From Clostridia bacterium (GTDB lineage Bacteria > Bacillota > Clostridia > Oscillospirales > Butyricicoccaceae), in contig JAJPXP010000010.1 of the NCBI GenBank assembly GCA_021205365.1, forward strand, positions 140,711 through 204,710: a stretch of 64,000 bases of DNA, written 5' to 3'. Position numbers and translations under genes: made by a program. Shown here one piece after another: positions 58,726 through 64,000 of this stretch (position 1 is the stretch's first letter; the number at the start of each line of letters is the position of its first letter). The notes beneath the pieces were generated by a model, which was not told the origin of the DNA, did no database searches, and worked only from the letters and a program-made list of their open reading frames with translations.

Positions 58726-58768
58726 AAAACTGCCGGATGATTTATCAAAAATCATCCGGCAGTTTTGC
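58726..58768. terminator. Strong bidirectional terminator
   Basis: Perfect 18-bp stem AAAACTGCCGGATGATTT/AAATCATCCGGCAGTTTT with a 4-base loop, between the convergent FMN reductase and trkH genes. Confidence 0.9.
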
Positions 58769-58889
58769 GTTTTTGTGGAGGAGTGGTTGACAAATGAAAC
58801 CACTTCATGCGTCAACTGCTTTTTTATGACAGCGCAATATGCAGAATATTTCGCAATACGCACGATGCGCAGTACAAGCATTTGCCGCT

Positions 58890-60374
58890 TTACTTATTGA
58901 ATTTGGAAAGCTGCCGCTTTTTGTTGGTATTGGCTGCAAGATCCCGCCACATTGTCGGATGCAGCAAAATCAGCAGCGGGAAAAATTCCAGCCGGCCTGC
59001 CAGCATATCAAACATGAGAATATATTTGGAAAAGATATGAAAAAAGTTAAAGTTTGCAGCCGGGCCTACCTGGGACAGACCTGGACCGATGTTGTTGATG
59101 GTTGCCGCAACGGCAGTGAAGTTGGTTACCAAATCCTGATTTTCCAGAGAGAGTGCAAATACAGAGGCGGAAAATAGCAGCAGGAAGGTGACGAAATATA
59201 AATTGGTAGCACGTACGACATCCTGATCGACCGGTTTACCGTCTATTTTCACTGTGCTGATTACCTTTGGATGGATATAGGAACGCAGCTCACAGATGAC
59301 GGATTTTATGGAAATCAGAAAACGTGAAACCTTGATGCCGCCGCCGGTACTGCCGGCACAGGCGCCGACAAACATTAACATAACAAGGATTGTCCTGCTT
59401 GCCTGCGGCCATAGATCAAAATTGGTTGTGGCAAAGCCAGTGGTTGTAATGATCGAAGCCACCTGAAAAGCTGCCTGCGTCAGTGCATCAAAAATACCCG
59501 CAGTCATGCCGCGGATATTCCAGGTGATGATCGCGACGGAAGCAAGGATAATCAGAAGATATCCGCGAACCTCCTCCATACCGAAAGCCTTGCGGAACTG
59601 CCGGAACAAAAAGAAATAGTAAAAATTGAAATTCACACCGAACAGGATCATAAAAATAGTGACAATCCATTGCAGTGTGACAGAATAACCTGCCATGCTG
59701 TCTGCACGGATGCCAAAGCCGCCGGTGCCTGCCGTACCGATGCTGGTGGTAACAGAATCAAATAACGGCATGCCGTTGAGGAACAGCAGAACGATTTGCA
59801 GCAGTGTCAACCCGAAGTAGATGCCATACAGGATACGTGCGGTGGAGCCGATTTTTGGGACCAGCTTGCCAACGGAAGGACCAGGGCTTTCTGCACGCAT
59901 CAGATTGATATTGGAGCCACCGCTCATGGGGATAATTGCGAGTAGGAATACCAGTACACCCATGCCGCCAATCCAGTGCGTAAAACTGCGCCAGAACAGT
60001 GCACAGTGGGATAGTTCTTCGACATCCTCCAAAATGCTGGCACCGGTGGTGGTGAAGCCTGAAATGGTCTCAAACAATGCATTGGTAAAAGAAGGGATTT
60101 CGCCACTGAACCAAAATGGCAGGCAACCAAATATACTGAGGAAAATCCAGCTCAGAGCAGTAGCAACACAGCCCTCCTTGAGATAAAATATACTGTTTTG
60201 GGGTTTATTTCTGGTCATCACAGCACCGAGCAGGATGCAGATTGCCGCTGTGAGCAGGAAATATATGCCCTGCTCCTCACGAAAATAGACAGCAATCAGG
60301 CAGGGGAGCAGCAGCAGCAGCCCCTCAATCCGCAGAACGTGCCCCAGAATATAACGGATAATTGGAGTATTCAT
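58890..60374 (-). CDS. trkH: Trk potassium uptake channel subunit
   Basis: 494-residue K+-transporting membrane subunit (TrkH/KtrB superfamily). Four repeated pore regions are visible, with filter motifs such as 'ISGFTTTGAS', 'SIGTAGTGGFG', 'IITTTGFATTN' and 'TINNIGPGLSQVG', and the 'SPGPSVGKLVPKIG' and 'GSTGGGIKVSRFLI' loops typical of TrkH. It lies 7 bases downstream of trkA on the same strand; the two form the transporter. Confidence 0.95.
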   Translation of the reverse strand: MNTPIIRYILGHVLRIEGLLLLLPCLIAVYFREEQGIYFLLTAAICILLGAVMTRNKPQNSIFYLKEGCVATALSWIFLSIFGCLPFWFSGEIPSFTNALFETISGFTTTGASILEDVEELSHCALFWRSFTHWIGGMGVLVFLLAIIPMSGGSNINLMRAESPGPSVGKLVPKIGSTARILYGIYFGLTLLQIVLLFLNGMPLFDSVTTSIGTAGTGGFGIRADSMAGYSVTLQWIVTIFMILFGVNFNFYYFFLFRQFRKAFGMEEVRGYLLIILASVAIITWNIRGMTAGIFDALTQAAFQVASIITTTGFATTNFDLWPQASRTILVMLMFVGACAGSTGGGIKVSRFLISIKSVICELRSYIHPKVISTVKIDGKPVDQDVVRATNLYFVTFLLLFSASVFALSLENQDLVTNFTAVAATINNIGPGLSQVGPAANFNFFHIFSKYILMFDMLAGRLEFFPLLILLHPTMWRDLAANTNKKRQLSKFNK

Positions 60375-60381
60375 GTTATCG

Positions 60382-61770
60382 TTACCTTAAAATATTACGG
60401 ATGTCCACAAGGCCTTCATGGGTGGTGACAATCATCGCTGTATCACCGACCTTGATGCAGTCATTGCCGCCGGGAATGATGATTTTACCATTGCGGTTGA
60501 TGAAGGAAATCAGCACGCTGTTTTTGATAGAAAGCTCCTTCAATGGAACATCGGTGACAGCAGACTCCCTGTCAATACGAAATTCAATTGCTTCTACACG
60601 CGAATCAAACATGTGGTACAGCGTTTCAATGTTGCTGTTGGTCGAATTTTTCTTTGCACGGACATAAGCGATAATCGCTTCCGAGGTGATGAAGCGGGGA
60701 TAAATCACACTGCCCAGATTGAGCTGGCTGATAACGTCCTTAAAGGAAATACGGTTGATTTTTGTGATGACCTTAGCCTGGGATACATGGCGGGCATGCA
60801 GGGTCAATAGGACATTTTCCTCATCGATACCGGTCAGGGCCACGACGGATTCTGCATATTCAATGCCCTCTTCCTTCAATAGCTCTTCATCGGTTCCATC
60901 ACCATTGATGATAATTGCATTGGGCAGCAGAATGCTCAGCTCTTCACAACGGGCGCGATTGATTTCAATGATCTTTACGGAAATACCCATCTGAATCAGC
61001 TGCTGCGCGAGATAAAATGCGCTTTTTCCGCCGCCAATAATCATCGTATTTTTGACGCGGTTGGTTTTGATGCCGATGGTTTCCAAGAAGGAACGCGCAA
61101 TACTGCGCTGGCAGACAAAAGAAATCACATCACCCTTTGCCAATTGGAAGGAGCCGGACGGGATATGCACATCGCCATTGCGTTCTACAACACAGATCAG
61201 AACAGCATTGGTGATATGTTGTCCAAGGGTAGCAATGGTCATACCATCGAGGATGTTGCCTTCTGGAATTTTGAATTTAATCATTTCCACCTGTCCGTGG
61301 GCAAATGGATTGACTTCAAGAGCAGTGGGCAGATACAGGATACGTGCCGCTTCACGGGCAGCTTCCAGCTCTGGGTTGATAATCATGGCAAGTCCAAGGC
61401 GGTCACGCAGATAGCTGACCTCCTGGCTGTAATCCGGGTTACGCACGCGTGCAATGGCGGCACAGTTGCCGACACGCTTTGCAATGGTACAGCAGAGCAG
61501 GTTCAGCTCATCCGAAGCTGTGACAGCAATCAAGAGGTCTGTATCCTGAATACCTGCTTCCATCTGGACGCTGTAGCTTGCGCCATTGCCGATAATTCCC
61601 ATAATATCATACAGATTGGTCAGCTCCTGAATGCTGGCAGCATTTTTATCAATGATAGTGATAATATGGCCTTCCCTGCTCAGCTGCTGAATCAGGGTTG
61701 AACCGACTTTGCCGCCGCCGACAATGATAATTTTCAGCCCTTTCTGGGCAGAGGCTTTCTTTTTGAACAT
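60382..61770 (-). CDS. trkA: Trk potassium uptake regulatory subunit
   Basis: 462-residue cytoplasmic peripheral protein with two RCK (TrkA-N plus TrkA-C) modules. Each N half has a nucleotide-binding fold: 'KIIIVGGGKVGSTLIQQLSREGHIITIIDKN' and 'NTMIIGGGKSAFYLAQQLIQMGISVKIIEIN'. It gates TrkH in response to NAD(H) or ATP. The duplicated form is the full-length type. A GAGGAGC site precedes the ATG at 61770. It is the first gene of the trkA-trkH operon. Confidence 0.95.
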   Translation of the reverse strand: MFKKKASAQKGLKIIIVGGGKVGSTLIQQLSREGHIITIIDKNAASIQELTNLYDIMGIIGNGASYSVQMEAGIQDTDLLIAVTASDELNLLCCTIAKRVGNCAAIARVRNPDYSQEVSYLRDRLGLAMIINPELEAAREAARILYLPTALEVNPFAHGQVEMIKFKIPEGNILDGMTIATLGQHITNAVLICVVERNGDVHIPSGSFQLAKGDVISFVCQRSIARSFLETIGIKTNRVKNTMIIGGGKSAFYLAQQLIQMGISVKIIEINRARCEELSILLPNAIIINGDGTDEELLKEEGIEYAESVVALTGIDEENVLLTLHARHVSQAKVITKINRISFKDVISQLNLGSVIYPRFITSEAIIAYVRAKKNSTNSNIETLYHMFDSRVEAIEFRIDRESAVTDVPLKELSIKNSVLISFINRNGKIIIPGGNDCIKVGDTAMIVTTHEGLVDIRNILR

Positions 61771-62060
61771 AGATTATGCTCCTCTTTCAATCGATATAAA
61801 ACCACTAATACTATAACACGCAGCAATAAAAATACCATTGGGAAATAGCACAAAGAATGAGCGTGGTTTGCCCAAAATCCATACAAATTTATAAAAATAT
61901 ATGGAAGTTTTACACGAATAAGCGAACATAAACTGTTGAAAATACACAAGATGATGGGATGGGAAAGAAACAAAATCTTAACACAAAAAACAATTTTTTG
62001 GTGCGCTTTATAGTAAGATCCACGGAAAAATCCCGAAAAACCCGTATGAATGGCAGATTT
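61771..62060. other. AT-rich divergent gap between trkA and spoIIID
   Basis: About 290 bases with no credible ORF. I could not assign a firm promoter on either side. A forward sequence CATAGACAT at 62065-62073 vaguely resembles a sporulation sigma -10, too weak to call. Confidence 0.4.
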
Positions 62061-62099
62061 CCCGCATAGACATGAAGCACAAAGCTATGTCGGGAGGGG
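62061..62099 (+). promoter_or_regulatory. Hairpin overlapping the spoIIID ribosome site
   Basis: CCCGCATAG (62061-62069) pairs with CTATG-T-CGGG (62085-62094), giving a 9-bp stem with one bulged base. Its 3' arm runs into the GGGAGGGG Shine-Dalgarno (62092-62099). It could hold back translation until opened. Confidence 0.45.
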
Positions 62100-62105
62100 A
62101 AATGT

Positions 62106-62357
62106 GTGAAGGGACAGCCGGAAGAACGGGCAATACAGCTGGCGCAGTATATGATAGAGACCGGGGCTACGGTGCGGCAGACCGCGGCGAAATTTGGCGT
62201 CAGCAAATCAACGGTGCATAAGGATATCACAGAGCGGCTATACCATCTGAATTTACCGTTATATACGCAGGCACATGAGGTTCTGATGAAAAATAAGGAG
62301 GAGCGCCATATTCGCGGCGGCATGGCAACCCGCAGGAAATATCGCGGAGAGGATTAA
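62106..62357 (+). CDS. spoIIID: Sporulation transcription factor SpoIIID
   Basis: 83-residue DNA-binding protein of the sporulation mother cell. 'RAIQLAQYMIETGATVRQTAAKFGVSKSTVHKDITERL' is its characteristic helix-turn-helix, and the basic tail 'RHIRGGMATRRKYRGE' is conserved. In Bacillus it activates and represses many sigma-E genes. It starts at GTG 62106 after GGGAGGGG. Its presence shows the host belongs to a spore-forming lineage. Confidence 0.95.
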   Translation: MKGQPEERAIQLAQYMIETGATVRQTAAKFGVSKSTVHKDITERLYHLNLPLYTQAHEVLMKNKEERHIRGGMATRRKYRGED

Positions 62358-62364
62358 AAAACAG

Positions 62365-62397
62365 AATACGGGAACTGATTCCAGTTCCCGTATTTTA
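62365..62397. terminator. Terminator between spoIIID and abrB-like gene
   Basis: Perfect 13-bp stem AATACGGGAACTG/CAGTTCCCGTATT with an ATTC loop. T runs lie on both strands between the convergent genes. Confidence 0.88.
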
Positions 62398-62420
62398 CGC
62401 AAGGCAGCAGCGTGCCATAT

Positions 62421-62666
62421 TTACTTGTTTTCTGTCAGCTCGTTCAGGCAGCTGCGGCAGATAATTTTGCCTTTGAAATTGACCACATCTTTCGCATTGC
62501 CGCAAAAAACACAGGCGGGTTCATATTTCTTCAAAATAATCTGAGGACCGTCAACATAGATTTCTAAAGAATCCTTGACATCAATGTTCAACGTTCTGCG
62601 AAGCTCAATTGGAAGAACAATACGGCCAAGTTCGTCTACCTTCCGTACAATTCCTGTTGATTTCAT
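62421..62666 (-). CDS. AbrB/SpoVT-family regulator with zinc-binding tail
   Basis: 81 residues. The N-terminal swapped-hairpin AbrB domain reads 'MKSTGIVRKVDELGRIVLPIELRRTLNI'. The C-terminal half has two CxxC pairs ('CVFCGNAKD', 'ICRSCLNEL') that probably bind zinc. Such proteins act as transition-state repressors in Clostridia. It is convergent with spoIIID and divergent from spmA, all in a sporulation-related neighbourhood. A GGAGGAAGTG site precedes the ATG. Confidence 0.9.
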   Translation of the reverse strand: MKSTGIVRKVDELGRIVLPIELRRTLNIDVKDSLEIYVDGPQIILKKYEPACVFCGNAKDVVNFKGKIICRSCLNELTENK

Positions 62667-62780
62667 AAGTAGTCACTTCCTCCAAAATAAATGGTAATTC
62701 TGTTATCAGTTAATGTTAAAGTATCTCTTTAAATTTGCCGGCGTAAGCGAACGGCAGCATGAAAGGCTGGGTGAAAAAAT

Positions 62781-63368
62781 ATGATGAATTATCTGTGGGT
62801 CGGTATGGTGATACTTGCATGTATAACAGCATGTATCACAGGACGAACGGAAGCGTTGGCAGCATCCGTAACCGATGGCGCTGGACAGGCAGTAACACTG
62901 TGTATTTCTCTCGCAGGTATCATGGGACTTTGGTCAGGTGTACTGGAGCTGATGCAGGAATCCGGTTTGTGCAAACGGATTACCGCTATACTTTGTCCTG
63001 TTTTGAAGCGATTGTTCCGGCGTGCGGCAGAAGATAGCAAAACCATGGAGCGGATTGCAGCCAATGTAACGGCAAACCTGCTGGGGGTGAGCAATGCGGC
63101 CACACCAATCGGGTTACAGGCAGTGGACCGGCTTTACAGTCTGTATGGCAGAAAAGGGGCACCGGATGAGGTGCTACAGTTCGTCATACTGAATACAACC
63201 TCAATACAGCTGATTCCGACAACGGTAGCAGCTGTCCGTGCATCCTTGGGGGCAGCGCAGCCTTTTGATATTATGCCAGCTGTATGGGGAGCGTCCATTT
63301 TCTCCGTGATTACAGGACTGGCAGCAGCAAAGCTATTTGCACGCTTCGGGCCAAAGGAAACCATATGA
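62781..63368 (+). CDS. spmA: Spore maturation protein A
   Basis: 195-residue membrane protein of the nucleoside-recognition (Gate) fold. 'MGLWSGVLELMQESGLCKRI' and 'NVTANLLGVSNAATPIGLQAV' with 'VILNTTSIQLIPTTVAAVRASLGA' are SpmA signatures. In Bacillus SpmA and SpmB help dehydrate the spore core. The ORF track start at 62759 belongs to another frame; I use ATG 62781 (62784 is possible). It overlaps spmB by 4 bases. Confidence 0.93.
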   Translation: MMNYLWVGMVILACITACITGRTEALAASVTDGAGQAVTLCISLAGIMGLWSGVLELMQESGLCKRITAILCPVLKRLFRRAAEDSKTMERIAANVTANLLGVSNAATPIGLQAVDRLYSLYGRKGAPDEVLQFVILNTTSIQLIPTTVAAVRASLGAAQPFDIMPAVWGASIFSVITGLAAAKLFARFGPKETI

Positions 63369-63874
63369 CAGAACTAATGATTCCGGCGATCCTTGCACTG
63401 GCAGGCATCCATGCGCTGGTGCATCAGACAGATGTATTTCCTGTGCTGCTGCGCGGCGTGCAGACAGGCCTGAAAACCGCTCTGCACATCCTGCCAACCA
63501 TGATTATCCTTCTAACCGCCGTGCGTATGCTGCGGGCTTCCGGGTTCATTGACCTTGCAGGACAAATGCTGGAGCCTTTGCTGCAGAGAACCGGAATACC
63601 TGCAGACTGCACGGCGCTGGTGCTTTTAAAGCCGCTCAGTGGCAGCGGCGGACTAGCTCTTGGACAGGAAATCATGCGGAGCTGTGGCGTAGACAGCTAT
63701 GCGGGCAGGGTTGCTGCCGTAATGCTGGGAGCTTCTGAAACCAGCCTGTACACAATTGGCATTTACTGCGGTCATTTGGAATTAAAAAAGACAAGATATG
63801 CAATTCCTGCGGCCATTTTAGCAGATTTTGCCGCATTTATTTCGGCTGCCGCATGGGTCAGATGGCTGGGGTAA
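63365..63874 (+). CDS. spmB: Spore maturation protein B
   Basis: 169-residue membrane protein with the same Gate fold as SpmA. 'LLRGVQTGLKTALHILPTMIILLTAVRMLRASG', 'LLKPLSGSGGLALGQEIM' and 'VMLGASETSLYTIGIYCGHLELKKTRYAIPA' match SpmB. The start ATG 63365 overlaps the stop of spmA (ATGA), so the pair is translationally coupled. After its stop the window ends in about 126 AT-rich bases without a visible gene. Confidence 0.93.
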   Translation: MTELMIPAILALAGIHALVHQTDVFPVLLRGVQTGLKTALHILPTMIILLTAVRMLRASGFIDLAGQMLEPLLQRTGIPADCTALVLLKPLSGSGGLALGQEIMRSCGVDSYAGRVAAVMLGASETSLYTIGIYCGHLELKKTRYAIPAAILADFAAFISAAAWVRWLG

Positions 63875-64000
63875 GAAAAGAATGATAGACAAAAGTCCCT
63901 ATTTTTTAATTATATTATGACGGAAATTTGGTAATTTTTCAATATAAAAATGCATGATCCTGCTCTCAAAAGTAAATTTTTTGTGATCGTACAAGAAAAG

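Noticed and set aside
62061-62075. Sigma-E-like promoter before spoIIID
   Set aside because: Only a loose -10 resemblance (CATAGACAT) and no matching -35; recorded in the gap entry but not called.

Overview
This window looks like chromosomal DNA of an anaerobic, spore-forming member of the Bacillota, class Clostridia. The evidence is spoVG, spoIIID, spmA-spmB and an AbrB/SpoVT-type regulator, together with indolepyruvate:ferredoxin oxidoreductase, a small ferredoxin, and Gram-positive style Shine-Dalgarno sites and terminators. Base composition is near 50% GC. A gut Oscillospirales lineage such as the Butyricicoccus/Agathobaculum group would fit, but that placement is inference. I saw no rRNA, tRNA, CRISPR array, insertion sequence or phage gene.

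Layout: 1-2.2 kb holds the end of a surface-polymer locus (flippase, CDP-glycerol-type transferase). After it comes a 0.5 kb non-coding stretch packed with palindromes, then thioredoxin, ferredoxin and rpiA. A MerR-type regulator with a frameshifted membrane tail (4.2-5.0 kb) and pyrE follow. The complete F-type ATP synthase operon (6.1-13.3 kb, atpZ-atpI-B-E-F-H-A-G-D-C) has a c subunit with two membrane carboxylates, which points to Na+ coupling. Next is an envelope trio (zinc-ribbon/YARHG membrane protein, lipoprotein amidase, acidic-repeat membrane protein), two transporters, rmlA and a histidine phosphatase. The information-processing block follows: rpoB-rpoC, a small membrane protein, an L7Ae-like protein, rpsL, rpsG, fusA and tuf, then recD2, comF, an mreB-like gene, murC (reverse), spoVG, a UgtP-like glycosyltransferase and rarA (reverse).

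From 43.8 to 50 kb is a catabolic cluster for aryl or branched 2-oxo acids: an acyl-CoA synthetase, a TrpR/YerC-like regulator, iorA-iorB and a phenylacetate-CoA ligase-like gene with a structured leader. From 50 to 57.8 kb is a probable cyclitol or sugar-acid locus. A reverse group (SSS symporter, YczE-like membrane protein, amidohydrolase) and an AraC regulator diverge from an oxidoreductase, iolE and iolG; iolB/C/D are not in the window. The end carries an FMN reductase, the trkA-trkH potassium system, spoIIID, an AbrB-like gene and spmA-spmB.

The Na+-type c ring and the SSS symporter together suggest a sodium-centred membrane energetics. The points I find most worth checking are the two-carboxylate c subunit, the direct-repeat operator over the SSS promoter, the structured leader before the phenylacetate-CoA ligase gene, the nested 110-nt hairpin after iolG, the palindrome-rich element before trxA and the MerR frameshift.
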